DNA of 61,897 nt from Streptosporangiaceae bacterium (GTDB taxonomy: Bacteria > Actinomycetota > Actinomycetes > Streptosporangiales > Streptosporangiaceae). Location: contig JAICWX010000006.1 in the NCBI GenBank assembly GCA_025934635.1, positions 1 to 61,897 of the forward strand, written 5' to 3'. Below, one piece after another: positions 7,536 through 16,291 of the stretch (its first letter is position 1; each line of letters begins with the position of its first letter). The translations under genes were made by a program, and so were the position numbers. The notes beneath the pieces were generated by a model. That model had not been told where the DNA came from, made no database searches, and was given only the letters and a program-made list of their open reading frames with translations.

Positions 7536-9248
7536 TTAGCTGGCGTACTGGGTGGGGGTGGTGGTGTAGGTCCGCCCGGAGGGGGTGTGCCAGGCCAGGA
7601 CGCCGGGTTCGGGCTGTTCCAGGTGCCAGCCCCCGGCCTGTTTGCAGCGGTGGTGGTGGCGGCAGAGCGGGGCCAGGTTGCATTCGCAGGTCAGGCCGCC
7701 GTCGTGGTGGGGGCTGGTGTGGTCCAGGTCGCAGGCTGCGGCGCGGCGGCCGCAGCCGGGTGCGGTGCAGGTGGTGCTGCGGGCTTTGACCCGGTGGGCG
7801 AGTTTGCGGCTGGGCCGGTAGCGGGCCTCGGCGGCGGTGTGCGGGCAGGGGCCCCGGATGATCGGGGTGAGCTCGGTGATGCCCAGGTGATCCAGAATGT
7901 TACGAGGCGTCACCGGTCCGGGTGGCGCCTGGACCGGTGGCCAGGGGCGGGGTCCGGCGGCGCAGTTGCGGGCGGCGGCGGTTCCGTCGGGGTGCAGGGT
8001 GGTGACGCACCACCGGGTGGACGGGTTCGCCGCCGCGGCGGCGATCAGGTCGCGGGTGTCGGCGTGGTCCAGGATCCCGAACCCGGCCACCTCGCCCGTC
8101 CCGCCGGTCCCGTGCTCGCCGCTGCCGGGCAGCGCGGTATGCGGCACCGTAATAGTGATCAGCGCGCCGATACTGGGGCCCCCGCCGGTGGCGGGCCTGG
8201 GCGCGGGTCCTGAGTCCGGCCCGCCGGAGCCGGGGTGACCGGGGCCGGGCGCAGGACCGTCAGGACCGGGACCGGGACCGGGACCGGGACCAGCGGGGCT
8301 GCTCGCTTCCGGGCCGGTGCCGCGGGCACCGGCGGTGTTCCCGGCGGCGCCTGCCGACGGTCCGCCCGCGACCGGGCGGGAGTCGCGCTCCTGGAGCAGG
8401 TCCAGGGTGGCCCGGACCTTCAGCTCCTCCCACGTCCCCGGCATCCCGGCGTCGCGCAGGGCGCGGGCCCGGTCCTCGACATGCTGCATCGAGGCGAGGA
8501 CTTCCACGCTGTTCAGCTCCCGGCCCGAGATCCCGGCGTTCCCGGACTCCTCCCGGAACGACCGCACCCGCGCCTCCCGTCGCGCCCTCTCCTTCCGCTT
8601 CCGCACCGCCACCGGATCCAGCCTCAGTACGAGCCGGCCCCCCGCTCGGCGCAGCTCAGCGTAGGTCCTGGACTGCGCCGCCTCGGCGAGTTCCGCCTCG
8701 GCGATGGCCGCATCCTCATCGGACAAGATGCTGGTCAGGTCCTCGATGATCTTGACATGTACCGGGTCCAGCTTCCCCGCCGCCAGCATGGCGAAGGTGA
8801 CCGGCAGCCGGCGGCCCACGGTACGCGCGTACTCGATCTCCCCAGCGGCCGACAGCCAGGCCAGCCGGAACGCCGCCGCGACCTCGTCGGCGGCGAAATC
8901 GGTGCGGCGGGGCCGGGACGCGAACTCAGCCAGCGCCGCCATCTTCGCCCACGCCAGCCGCGACTCCATCCGCCGCGCCCCCGACAAGAACCCGATGAGC
9001 TGGTCATCGGACAGCTGCGCCAGGCCCTCCCCGTCCGGCCCGGCGACGGTGTCCAGGACCATCGCCAGCAGCGATCCCGGCGCCATCGTGTCCGCCCGGC
9101 CATCCTCCGCGAACCCGTCCAGGGTCAGCTCCTCCGCCGGGAGGGTCACATACAGGCCCCGCGGGATGCCTTCATCCGCGTCCCATCCGTCCCCGGGCAG
9201 CCCGGAGCCCGCAGGCTCATCAGGCTCGGGGGACAGCTCAGCAGACAT
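7536..9248 (-). CDS. DUF222 / 13E12-type HNH endonuclease domain protein
   Basis: A 570-residue protein with an N-terminal DUF222 region (about res. 60-300, helical, with ARRMESRLAWAKMAAL and RRAGGRLVLRLDP) and a C-terminal HNH nuclease domain with CTAPGCGRRAAACDLDHTSP, then CNLAPLCRHHHRCK: the zinc cysteines and the His-Asn-His residues are present. Between them is a low-complexity Gly/Pro/Ala linker partly coded by a 6-bp repeat (about 8264-8293, GPGPGP). This family is the 13E12 repeat family of actinobacteria, usually present in many copies and suspected to be mobile or homing-like; its role is unknown. The upstream 9249-9445 stretch is unusually AT-rich and contains the 10-bp palindrome ATAAGCTTAT (9355-9364). 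Confidence 0.88.
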   Translation of the reverse strand: MSAELSPEPDEPAGSGLPGDGWDADEGIPRGLYVTLPAEELTLDGFAEDGRADTMAPGSLLAMVLDTVAGPDGEGLAQLSDDQLIGFLSGARRMESRLAWAKMAALAEFASRPRRTDFAADEVAAAFRLAWLSAAGEIEYARTVGRRLPVTFAMLAAGKLDPVHVKIIEDLTSILSDEDAAIAEAELAEAAQSRTYAELRRAGGRLVLRLDPVAVRKRKERARREARVRSFREESGNAGISGRELNSVEVLASMQHVEDRARALRDAGMPGTWEELKVRATLDLLQERDSRPVAGGPSAGAAGNTAGARGTGPEASSPAGPGPGPGPGPDGPAPGPGHPGSGGPDSGPAPRPATGGGPSIGALITITVPHTALPGSGEHGTGGTGEVAGFGILDHADTRDLIAAAAANPSTRWCVTTLHPDGTAAARNCAAGPRPWPPVQAPPGPVTPRNILDHLGITELTPIIRGPCPHTAAEARYRPSRKLAHRVKARSTTCTAPGCGRRAAACDLDHTSPHHDGGLTCECNLAPLCRHHHRCKQAGGWHLEQPEPGVLAWHTPSGRTYTTTPTQYAS

Positions 9249-9445
9249 GACTCACCTGGCCGGCTCAGGGAATAGGGTGCCGCGGAGACTTCCGCTCGGG
9301 AATAATTTATCATCTCACAAGATCAACAACTAGTAGCTATCGAATAAGAGTTTTATAAGCTTATCGGTTACATCGAGGATGAACGGGCCGAGGGCACTGT
9401 CATCTCTCCCGGGATCTCCTCCTGGCCTGGCCGTCACGGACCGGC

Positions 9446-10243
9446 TCAGCCGGATAGTTCGGCTGAGCTTTCCCTGGGTCCGGCAGGACGCCGTGGCGGG
9501 CGGCCGACAGGGCGGCGGGCGACATCCTGGCGCTCGAGGACCGCGGCGATGCGGCGCTCGCTGGCCCCGAATCGCGCGGCGCATTCGCGCAGGCTCAGGC
9601 CTTCCCGGTAGGCGGCCGCCACGGCCGGCTCGTCGAGGTCATGGCCGGGCTTGCGCGGGGCGACGCCCTCGGCGGCCAGGAACTTCATGATCGTGGTCCG
9701 GGACACCCCGAACAGGGTGGCGCACTGCTGCATGGTCAGCCGCCGGTCGCGGTAGGCGGCGGCCACCGCCGTGGACCGCAGCCGTACCGGCCGGCCGCTC
9801 GCCACCGCCAGCATGTCCGCTAGGACGACCGGGCTCCGGGCCGCCACCAGCGGCACATCGGCCGCGGGTACCGCACAGGGCGGCGCGCCGGAATCAGGCG
9901 AGGCGCCAGGGCCAGGTAGATCACTACGGCCAGGTGAGTCACTAGGGGCGGAGATAGCTGGATCGCTGAGGGCAGGTGAGTCGCTGAGGGCAGGTGAGTC
10001 GCTGAGGGCAGGTGAGTCGCTGAGGGCAGGTGAGTCGCTGAGGGCAGGTGAGTGGCTGAGGGGCGGGGCAGGTGAATTGCTAGGGGTGGATGAGGTGCTG
10101 GAGGTGATTACCTTCGGCTGAGGGCTCCGGGCCTCGGCCAGGTAGCACGGCACGCCGTGGAAGGTCCGCCGGCCGAACCGGTAGCCGGGAAAAGCTTGCT
10201 GCAGGGCCGCCAGCTCGCCAGCCTCGTTGCTCACCGCGCCCAT
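9446..10243 (-). CDS. Double helix-turn-helix protein with 18-bp-repeat linker
   Basis: About 265 residues from the ATG at 10243. An N-terminal motif (LAALQQAFPGYRFGRRTFHG) is followed by a Ser/Pro/Ala/Asp linker made of SDSPAL repeats, then two related HTH units: AVAAAYRDRRLTMQQCATLF with GVSRTTIMKFL, and AVAAAYREGLSLRECAARFG with ASERRIAAVL, ending in an AT-hook-like RRPVGRPPRRP. These features suggest a DNA-binding protein, possibly a regulator or resolvase-like accessory protein. A GTG at 10306 overlaps the TOPRIM gene stop by 4 bp (GTGA) and is an alternative start that would couple the two genes, but the family-like sequence begins near 10243. Confidence 0.6.
   Translation of the reverse strand: MGAVSNEAGELAALQQAFPGYRFGRRTFHGVPCYLAEARSPQPKVITSSTSSTPSNSPAPPLSHSPALSDSPALSDSPALSDSPALSDSPALSDPAISAPSDSPGRSDLPGPGASPDSGAPPCAVPAADVPLVAARSPVVLADMLAVASGRPVRLRSTAVAAAYRDRRLTMQQCATLFGVSRTTIMKFLAAEGVAPRKPGHDLDEPAVAAAYREGLSLRECAARFGASERRIAAVLERQDVARRPVGRPPRRPAGPRESSAELSG
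9972..10061. repeat. 18-bp in-frame tandem repeat (five units)
   Basis: Five consecutive 18-base units of gcaggtgagtcgctgagg (9972-9989, 9990-10007, 10008-10025, 10026-10043 and a slightly diverged 10044-10061), with two decayed relatives at about 9930-9949 and 10066-10085. Read on the minus strand they encode SDSPAL repeats in the linker of the double-HTH protein. The first four copies are identical, so the array is young and likely to vary in number between strains. Confidence 0.9.
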
Positions 10244-10302
10244 TGTGGCCGCGGCGGGCAGCGGGGTGAGCCGGCATAAGCCCTGCAAACCGCGACAGGA
10301 CG

Positions 10303-10953
10303 TCACATCCAGGCGAGCAGGCCGGCCAGCGGGCCCGGTACCTGGGTGAGGTCGAGGGCCGCGGCGAGCAGGTGGCCGTAGCGGATCTTCCGGCCGGAGC
10401 GGGTGCCCATGAAGCGGTGCAGCTGCAGTTCGCGCGGCTCGCCCCGGTGGGCGGGCTGCTTGCGGAAGGTCTGGAACGGGGTGAGCTCGCCCTGCTCCGC
10501 GACCAGGCGCTCCACCGTGCTGACGCCGAGCGCGCGGATGAGCTCGTCTTCCAGGTCGGCGACGCAGACGAAGAAGCCGAGCCCGGCCAGGTCGAAGGGA
10601 CCGGTCCCGAGCCCGGCGCGTTCCAGGCCGCGCCGGAAGTCGCGCTCCTCCGCCTCGTCACACAGCCCCGCCAGCCGGGCGCCGAACCCGCCCGGGCCGA
10701 ACAGCCCGAGGAAGTGGGCGATGTTGGTCGCGCCGCCCATCGGGACCACGAAGACGTTCTCCCCGGGCAGGTCACGACCGCAGCGGGCGGCCAGGGTCTG
10801 CACGGCGGCCTGGTCGCTCATGCCCTCCACCAGCACGACCGTGCAGGAACCGGAGGCTTCCCGGGCCCGCGCGGCCGCGGTCATCAGGGCCGTGCTGCTG
10901 CCGCCGGCCGCCTCGGTCACCGCCGCGAGCCAGTCGAGCGTCTTGCCGTCCAC
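10303..10953 (-). CDS. Stand-alone TOPRIM (OLD-family-like) protein
   Basis: A 216-residue protein with a GTG start. The core TVVLVEGMSDQAAVQTLA (res. 38-55) carries the TOPRIM Glu; LAGLCDEAEERDF supplies the DxE-type acidic pair, and VADLEDELIRALG is the conserved element after it in OLD-family TOPRIM domains. There is no ABC-type ATPase domain, unlike full-length OLD nucleases (Gabija GajA-type proteins are ~500-700 aa). It could be a metal-dependent nuclease or DNA-binding module using a separate ATPase. It overlaps, by GTGA, a possible start of the double-HTH gene, suggesting a two-gene unit. Confidence 0.72.
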   Translation of the reverse strand: MDGKTLDWLAAVTEAAGGSSTALMTAAARAREASGSCTVVLVEGMSDQAAVQTLAARCGRDLPGENVFVVPMGGATNIAHFLGLFGPGGFGARLAGLCDEAEERDFRRGLERAGLGTGPFDLAGLGFFVCVADLEDELIRALGVSTVERLVAEQGELTPFQTFRKQPAHRGEPRELQLHRFMGTRSGRKIRYGHLLAAALDLTQVPGPLAGLLAWM

Positions 10954-11106
10954 TTTCCCTGATCATGCTCCCGGTTCGCCTCCGTGGCGACCCGCCGGCC
11001 GGCCACGCGGCGCTTTGTCCGCAGTTTTGGGCGTGATAGCACCCGAAAGCGCAGGCAAAGCGATCCTGAGGCGTTGGCCGGGGGCGAGCTGGAGATATCA
11101 GGTGTT

Positions 11107-12264
11107 ATGCAGCGAAGCACCGATCGCATCCGTACCACGCACGTGGGCAGCCTGGCCCGGCCGGCCGCGCTGCTCGACCTGATGAAGGCGGCGGCGGCCG
11201 GGGAGCAGCCTGATCGCGAGGAACTGGCCGGCGCGGAGCGCCGGGCCGTGGCGGACGTGGTGGCCTGGCAGCGGGCGGCCGGGCTGGACGTGATCTCCGA
11301 CGGCGAGCAGTCCAAACCGGGCTTCTTCGCCTACATCGGCGAGCGGCTGAGCGGGTTCGAGCCCCGCCCGGACCGGGACCCGCTGGCCGGGTTCCGGGCC
11401 GAGATCGAGAGCTTTCCCGAGTACTACGAGCAGTACCTCAAGGGGGCGATGACCGGCGGGATGGCCGCTCCGGCGGTTCCGCTCGGCTGCACCGGGCCGG
11501 TGTCCTACACCGGGCAGCGGCGGCTGCAGCGGGACCTGGACAACCTCAGGCAGGCGGTCGGCGACGCCGGGCCGGACGAGGTGTTCGTCTGCGCGGTGGC
11601 ACCGAGCGGGGTCGGCGGCAACGAGTACTACCCGACCGAGGCCGCCTACCTCGACGCGGTGGCCGACGCACTGCACGAGGAGTACGCGGCCATCGTGGCG
11701 GCGGGCTTCACCCTGCAGGTCGATGACCCGTTCCTCACCGATGTGTACAGCTACCATCCCGGGACCGCGCAGGAGAAGCTGGAGAAGGCCCAGCTGTACG
11801 TGAACGCGATCAACCGCGGCCTGCGCGGCATCCCGCGGGAGCGGGTGCGGCTGCACACCTGCTACGGCATCAACGAGGGTCCCCGGGTGCACGACGCCGC
11901 GCTGGCCGACATGGCGGACATGCTGTTCACCATCGAGGCGGGGGCGTTCTCCTTCGAGGCGGCCAACCCGCGGCACGAGCACGTCTATCACGTGTTCGAG
12001 TCGGTCCGGCCGCCGGACGGCGCGGTGCTCCTGCCCGGGGTCATCAGCCACGCGACCAACATCGTGGAGCATCCCGACACGATCGCCGACCGGATCACCC
12101 GGTTCGCCGCGCTGGTCGGCCGGGAGAACGTGGTGGCCAGCGCCGACTGCGGTTTCTCCTCGCAGGCCACGTACACGCCGGAGATTCACCCGCGGATCGT
12201 GCAGGCCAAGTTCGAGGCGCTGGCCGAGGGCGCCCGCCGGGCTACCGCCCGGCTCTGGGACTAG
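11107..12264 (+). CDS. Cobalamin-independent methionine synthase-like (MetE C-terminal domain) methyltransferase
   Basis: A 385-residue protein of the MetE/UROD-type barrel, with only the C-terminal catalytic domain of MetE. It opens with RIRTTHVGSLARP; the metal site is suggested by RLHTCYG (His and Cys), FEAANPRHEH (Glu) and ASADCGFSS (third Cys). LQVDDPFLTD is conserved in this single-domain group. Such proteins are often annotated as 5-methyltetrahydropteroyltriglutamate-homocysteine methyltransferase, but single-domain members can use other thiols or methyl donors, including B12 proteins or methylthio compounds. Start chosen at the ATG at 11107, where homology begins. It stands alone between divergent and convergent genes. 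Confidence 0.8.
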   Translation: MQRSTDRIRTTHVGSLARPAALLDLMKAAAAGEQPDREELAGAERRAVADVVAWQRAAGLDVISDGEQSKPGFFAYIGERLSGFEPRPDRDPLAGFRAEIESFPEYYEQYLKGAMTGGMAAPAVPLGCTGPVSYTGQRRLQRDLDNLRQAVGDAGPDEVFVCAVAPSGVGGNEYYPTEAAYLDAVADALHEEYAAIVAAGFTLQVDDPFLTDVYSYHPGTAQEKLEKAQLYVNAINRGLRGIPRERVRLHTCYGINEGPRVHDAALADMADMLFTIEAGAFSFEAANPRHEHVYHVFESVRPPDGAVLLPGVISHATNIVEHPDTIADRITRFAALVGRENVVASADCGFSSQATYTPEIHPRIVQAKFEALAEGARRATARLWD

Positions 12265-12407
12265 GCAGCGGACATGAGAAATAGGAACTCGGTAAAGGAA
12301 TAGAGGATAGGTAAAGAAATGACGGAAGGGGCGCCCGGGCGTAGGGGAAGCAGAAGCGGAGGCGAGGTGGAAGGGAACCGGAGGCGGGAGAGCGGCAGGG
12401 AAGGCGC

Positions 12408-13268
12408 TTAGCCGAAGAAGGCGGTCAGCAGGGCGGCGAGTTCGGCCGGGGCTTCCTCGGCGATGTGGTGGCCGCAGTCGACGGGCTGGCCGAGGAGGAT
12501 ATCGCCGGCCCAGTCCTGCCAGATCGCGAGCGGGTCGCCGTACAGGTCTTCCAGGTCGTCGCGGCTGGCCCACAGGAACAGCAGCGGGCAGCTGATCCGG
12601 CGGCCCGCGGCGCGGTCGGCCTCGTCGTGCTGCCGGTCGAGGCCCAGCCCGGCCCGGTAGTCCTCCATCATGGCGTGCACGGTGTCCGGGTCATGGATCG
12701 CCCGCCGGTAGTCCTGGTAGGCCTCGCTGCCCATGTGCTCGGCGGTGGCGGTGTACCAGGCTTCGGGGTCCGCGCTGATGAACCGCTCGGCGGGCTTGCC
12801 GGTCTGGCCGAAGAAGAACCAGTGGAACCAGCGGGTCGCGAACCGGGCGTCGCAGCGGGCCAGGGCCTCGGCGATGGGGATTCCCTCCATCAGGCACAGC
12901 CGCCGCACCGAGCCGGGGGAATCGAGCGCCAGGCGCTGCGCCACGTAGCTGCCGCGATCGTGCCCGGCCAGGCAGAACTGCTCGTGCCCGAGCGCCCGCA
13001 TCAGCGCGACGCAGTCGGCGGCCATCGCCCGCTTGGAGTACGGGGCGTGGTCGGGGGTGGTGGCGGGCTTGGACGATTCGCCGTAGCCGCGCAGGTCCGG
13101 GCAGACCACGGTGAACCGCCGGGCCAGCAACGGTGCGACCTTGTTCCAGGTGGCGTGGGTGCGCGGATGACCGTGCAGCAGCAGGACCGGCGGTCCCGAG
13201 CCGCCGTGGCGGACCCGGAGCACGGCGTCACCCACGTCGACGCGGTCTAGCGTGAAGCCCTCGAACAT
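12408..13268 (-). CDS. Alpha/beta hydrolase, haloacetate dehalogenase/epoxide hydrolase-like
   Basis: A 286-residue alpha/beta hydrolase. LLLHGHPRT gives the oxyanion region, GHDRGSY the nucleophile elbow with Asp104 and Arg105, RWFHWFFFGQ (146-155) the cap residues His149-Trp150 seen in fluoroacetate dehalogenases, and DCGHH near 265 the catalytic His. In true fluoroacetate dehalogenases the elbow reads HDRGxR with a second Arg that binds the carboxylate; here that position is Tyr108. The substrate is therefore probably not simple fluoroacetate. It is convergent with the MetE-like gene and upstream, on the same strand, of the YtcJ-type amidohydrolase only at distance. Confidence 0.8.
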   Translation of the reverse strand: MFEGFTLDRVDVGDAVLRVRHGGSGPPVLLLHGHPRTHATWNKVAPLLARRFTVVCPDLRGYGESSKPATTPDHAPYSKRAMAADCVALMRALGHEQFCLAGHDRGSYVAQRLALDSPGSVRRLCLMEGIPIAEALARCDARFATRWFHWFFFGQTGKPAERFISADPEAWYTATAEHMGSEAYQDYRRAIHDPDTVHAMMEDYRAGLGLDRQHDEADRAAGRRISCPLLFLWASRDDLEDLYGDPLAIWQDWAGDILLGQPVDCGHHIAEEAPAELAALLTAFFG

Positions 13269-13295
13269 GCCCGGCTGCTACCCGCCGGGCCGGCG

Positions 13296-14918
13296 CTAAT
13301 CCAGGTTCCCGTAGCCGACCTCGCCGCCGACGATGGTGGCCAGGACCTCGAGGCCGGCGATGCGCTCCGGGCTGACCGCGGTGGGGTCCTCGGACAGCAC
13401 CACCAGGTCGGCGAGCATCCCGGGAGCGATCGTGCCCTTGACGTGCTCCTGGCGGCTGGCGTAGGCCGACCCCCAGGTCCAGGCGCGCAGCGCCTGCCCG
13501 GCGGTGACCGCCTCGTCCGGGTTGAACGGCGCGCCGGAACTGGTCCGCCGGTTCACCATGTCGGCGATGCCGAGCAGCGGCGCCCCGGCGACCACCGGCC
13601 GGTCCGAGCTGCCCGGCAGGACCATGCCCGCCTCGAGCAGCGAGCGCTGCCGGTACAGCCAGCCGTGCCGGTCCGGCCCGACCGCGGCGAGCATGCCGTC
13701 GCCCAGCTCGGAGGCGAACCGGCCCTGCGGCACGCCGATCACGCCGAGGGCGGCGGCCCGGGCGAGCTGCTGCGGCCCGACCATGGCGAAGTGCTCGATC
13801 CGGTGCCGCGGGTCGCGCCGCGGGTACTGCGCCAGCGCCTGCTCGTACGCGTCGAGCACCACGTCGATGGCCCGGTCGCCGATCGCGTGGGTGGCGACCT
13901 GCCAGCCCGAGCGGTGCGCGGCGATGATCATCGCCTGCAGGCTGGCCACGTCGGTCTGCAGGTAGCCGCGGTTGTCCGCGTCCCCGGCGTAGGGGTCATG
14001 CACCGCGGCGGTCCGGCCGACCAGGGAACCGTCGGCGAAGATCTTGGTCGCGCCGAGGCGAAGCCAGTCGTCGCCGAAGCCGGACCTGATGCCGAGGTCG
14101 AGCCCGGCCGGCAGGTTGTCGCCGGCGTGCGCGCCGAGCGGGTGCAGCACCTCGCCCGCCGTCATCAGCTCGACCCGGACGCCGAGCCTGCCCTGGTCCC
14201 GCGCGAGCTGGTAGGCGGCCAGCTCGGCCGGGCTGTGCGCCACCCAGCCGCCGCCGATGCCGGCTTCGGTGCAGCTGGTGACACCCTCTTTCAGGTACTC
14301 CGCCGCGGCCCGGGCGATCGCGTCGGCCAGCTCGGCCAGCGGATACGGGTAGACCAGGCTGCCCACCAGCAGCTGGGCCCGTTCCTCGAGCAGGCCGGTG
14401 GGGCGGCCGGCGGCGTCGACGGCGACCCGGCCGCCGGGTATCTCGGTGGCGACCGTGTCCACCCCGAGGTCGGCCAGGACCCGGCTGTTCACCACGCACA
14501 TGTGCCCGGAGGTGTGCCGCAGCCAGACCCGGTGATCAGGCGCGACCCGGTCCAGCGCGTCCCGGTCCGGGTGGCCGCCGAGCTTGTTCTGGTCGTAGCC
14601 GGAGCCGACCACCCACTCCCCCGGCGCCGTCACCGCGGCCCGGCGGGCGATCGCCGCGTACAGCTCGTCCAGCGTGCCCGCCGCGTCCGAGCGCAGGTCG
14701 ACCTCGCCCAGGGCCATGCCGAAGCCGGTCATGTGGTTGTGCGCGTCACCGAACCCGGGCAGCACGGTCGCGCCGCGCAGGTCCACGACTCGCTGGGCCC
14801 CTTCGGGGACCTCGTCCAGGACGGTGATCCGGCCGCCCGCGACGGCTACCGCCGAGGCCCGCGGCCGGGCCGGGTCCATGGTGTGCACGCTGGCGTTGAC
14901 CAGCACCAGGTCGGTCAC
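13296..14918 (-). CDS. Amidohydrolase, YtcJ-like (Amidohydro_3)
   Basis: A 540-residue metal-dependent amidohydrolase: small beta-sandwich start (LVLVNASVHTMD), then PGFGDAHNHM with the two metal His (H60, H62), a long TIM barrel with HAIGDRAIDVVLDAYEQA, RIEHF and GSSDRPV (metal Asp), and a C-terminal GTIAPGMLADLVVL strand, as in YtcJ proteins. Reaction type is hydrolysis of an amide, imine or similar bond; substrate unknown. The start overlaps the stop of the ArsR regulator gene by 4 bp (ATGA at 14915-14918), so the regulator and enzyme are one transcription unit. Confidence 0.88.
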   Translation of the reverse strand: MTDLVLVNASVHTMDPARPRASAVAVAGGRITVLDEVPEGAQRVVDLRGATVLPGFGDAHNHMTGFGMALGEVDLRSDAAGTLDELYAAIARRAAVTAPGEWVVGSGYDQNKLGGHPDRDALDRVAPDHRVWLRHTSGHMCVVNSRVLADLGVDTVATEIPGGRVAVDAAGRPTGLLEERAQLLVGSLVYPYPLAELADAIARAAAEYLKEGVTSCTEAGIGGGWVAHSPAELAAYQLARDQGRLGVRVELMTAGEVLHPLGAHAGDNLPAGLDLGIRSGFGDDWLRLGATKIFADGSLVGRTAAVHDPYAGDADNRGYLQTDVASLQAMIIAAHRSGWQVATHAIGDRAIDVVLDAYEQALAQYPRRDPRHRIEHFAMVGPQQLARAAALGVIGVPQGRFASELGDGMLAAVGPDRHGWLYRQRSLLEAGMVLPGSSDRPVVAGAPLLGIADMVNRRTSSGAPFNPDEAVTAGQALRAWTWGSAYASRQEHVKGTIAPGMLADLVVLSEDPTAVSPERIAGLEVLATIVGGEVGYGNLD

Positions 14919-15298
14919 GGGGCGGGAACCGGCGAGACGGCCAGCAGGTCGGTGACCGGGGTGCTGGCGAGCCGGTAGCGGACCACCCGGCCGTCGCGCT
15001 CGGCGATGACCGTCTGGCTGGCGCGCAGGTGGCGCAGCGTCTGGGAGACGGTGGTGTCGTTGATCCCGGTCGCCGCGGCCAGGTCGGAGACGCTGATCGG
15101 GCCCGCGGCCTTGATAGCGAGCAGCAGCGTGAGCCGGGTCGGGTCGCCGAGCACGGCGAACTGCCGGGCCCGGGCCGCGATCGCCTCGGGCGGGTCCAGG
15201 GCGGCGATGGCCTGGCAGATCCGTTCGGCGTCGATGACCCGGTGCTCGGACCGGTCGGCGGGCAGCAGGTGCACCGCATCAGGATTCCACACGGACAT
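14915..15298 (-). CDS. ArsR/SmtB-like winged-helix regulator
   Basis: A 127-residue ArsR-type regulator: FAVLGDPTRLTLLLAI (res. 48-63), SVSDLAAATGINDTTVSQTL as the recognition HTH and a RDGRVVRYRLAS wing. No CxC metal box (ELCVCDL in metal sensors) is present, so metal sensing is unlikely. It is translationally coupled to the amidohydrolase and divergent from the second amidohydrolase at 15405; the ~100-bp region between them is the likely operator. An N-terminal extension of about 35 residues precedes the wHTH. Confidence 0.85.
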   Translation of the reverse strand: MSVWNPDAVHLLPADRSEHRVIDAERICQAIAALDPPEAIAARARQFAVLGDPTRLTLLLAIKAAGPISVSDLAAATGINDTTVSQTLRHLRASQTVIAERDGRVVRYRLASTPVTDLLAVSPVPAP

Positions 15299-15404
15299 CC
15301 GGCCAGGCGGGCTGCACCCTGATCAAGGAAAAATGATGCGCCTGTCAATTCCTATGAGAGACGAACATCTTGTATCGGAAACGCCAGAGGATTAGCATCC
15401 CCGC

Positions 15405-16241
15405 ATGGGAACGCAACTGGTTAACGACGCTCACAGGCACCTGGGCAAGATGCCCGCCTTCCCCTTCTATGGCGGTCCGCCGTGCAATCCGGACATGCTG
15501 GCCCGGGCGACGCCGGCCGAGCTGATCGCCGACCTCGACAGCGCGGGCGTGGAGCGCACGCTGGTCCTGCCCAACTACGGGGTGCCGGACGCGTCGGTCT
15601 CGTTCGGCTTCAATCCGCTGGTGCTGGAGGCCGCCGCGGCCGACGACCGGATCCGGTGCGGGCTGTGGGTCTCGCCCCGCCCGCAGGACGCCGAGCTCAC
15701 CACCGAGGCGCTGGCCCTGGCGGGCGAGCAGGGCGTGGTCGCGCTCAAGACCAGCTTCCTGCTCGGCGGGAACGTCGACGACGAGGCCTGCCAGGAGCAG
15801 CTCGACCGGATCTTCGGCACGGCGCGGGAGCACGGCCTGGTGGTGCACGTGCACACCTCGCCCGGCGGAACGTCCGACATCAATGCGGTCGGGAAGCTGG
15901 TCGACAAATACGGCGACGACACCAAGATCCACCTCGTGCACTTCGGCGGCGGCATGAGCGGCCACATCAAGCTGGTCAGCACCAAGTTCTTCGACTGGAT
16001 CGAGGCCGGCAAGCAGGTCTACACCGACACCAGCTGGGCAATCGGCTTCGCGCCGCGCTGGCTGGCGGCCGAGATCGAGCGGCGCGGCATCGGGCACGAC
16101 CGGGTGCTGTTCGCCAGCGACGAGCCCTGGGGCGACTTCAGCGGCGAGCTGGCCCGGATGCGGACCGCGGCCGGCGACGGCGACCTGGGTGAGGCGATGC
16201 TGCGCGGCAACTTCGCGGCGCTGTACGACCCCAAGCAGTAG
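15405..16241 (+). CDS. Amidohydrolase_2 (ACMSD/decarboxylase-type) metal-dependent hydrolase
   Basis: A 278-residue TIM-barrel hydrolase of the Amidohydro_2 group. NDAHRHLG (metal HxH, res. 7-14), LKTSFLL, VVHVHTSPGG (metal His), IHLVHFGGG (His) and ASDEPWGDFSGEL (metal Asp) are in the expected order. Members decarboxylate or hydrolyse carboxylated aromatic or lactone substrates. It is divergent from the ArsR-amidohydrolase pair, and a shared operator is possible. A perfect inverted repeat directly after the stop probably ends the transcript. Confidence 0.82.
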   Translation: MGTQLVNDAHRHLGKMPAFPFYGGPPCNPDMLARATPAELIADLDSAGVERTLVLPNYGVPDASVSFGFNPLVLEAAAADDRIRCGLWVSPRPQDAELTTEALALAGEQGVVALKTSFLLGGNVDDEACQEQLDRIFGTAREHGLVVHVHTSPGGTSDINAVGKLVDKYGDDTKIHLVHFGGGMSGHIKLVSTKFFDWIEAGKQVYTDTSWAIGFAPRWLAAEIERRGIGHDRVLFASDEPWGDFSGELARMRTAAGDGDLGEAMLRGNFAALYDPKQ

Positions 16242-16257
16242 CCCGGCGCGCGCCGGG
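16242..16257 (+). terminator. Perfect 16-bp palindrome after the amidohydrolase stop
   Basis: CCCGGCGC directly followed by GCGCCGGG begins at the first base after the TAG of the Amidohydro_2 gene. This would form a compact GC hairpin in the mRNA. There is no U-tract, which is usual for actinomycete terminators, so the terminator role is an inference from position. Confidence 0.5.
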
Positions 16258-16291
16258 TGGGTGGGCAGCAGGCCGGCGGCGGCAGGCGGCA

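Noticed and set aside
9972..10061. Regular short repeats that might be a CRISPR array
   Set aside because: The 18-bp units are contiguous with no spacers and encode an in-frame SDSPAL linker; no cas genes are near.
12408..13268. Fluoroacetate dehalogenase
   Set aside because: Second carboxylate-binding Arg is Tyr108; annotated only as haloacetate-dehalogenase-like.
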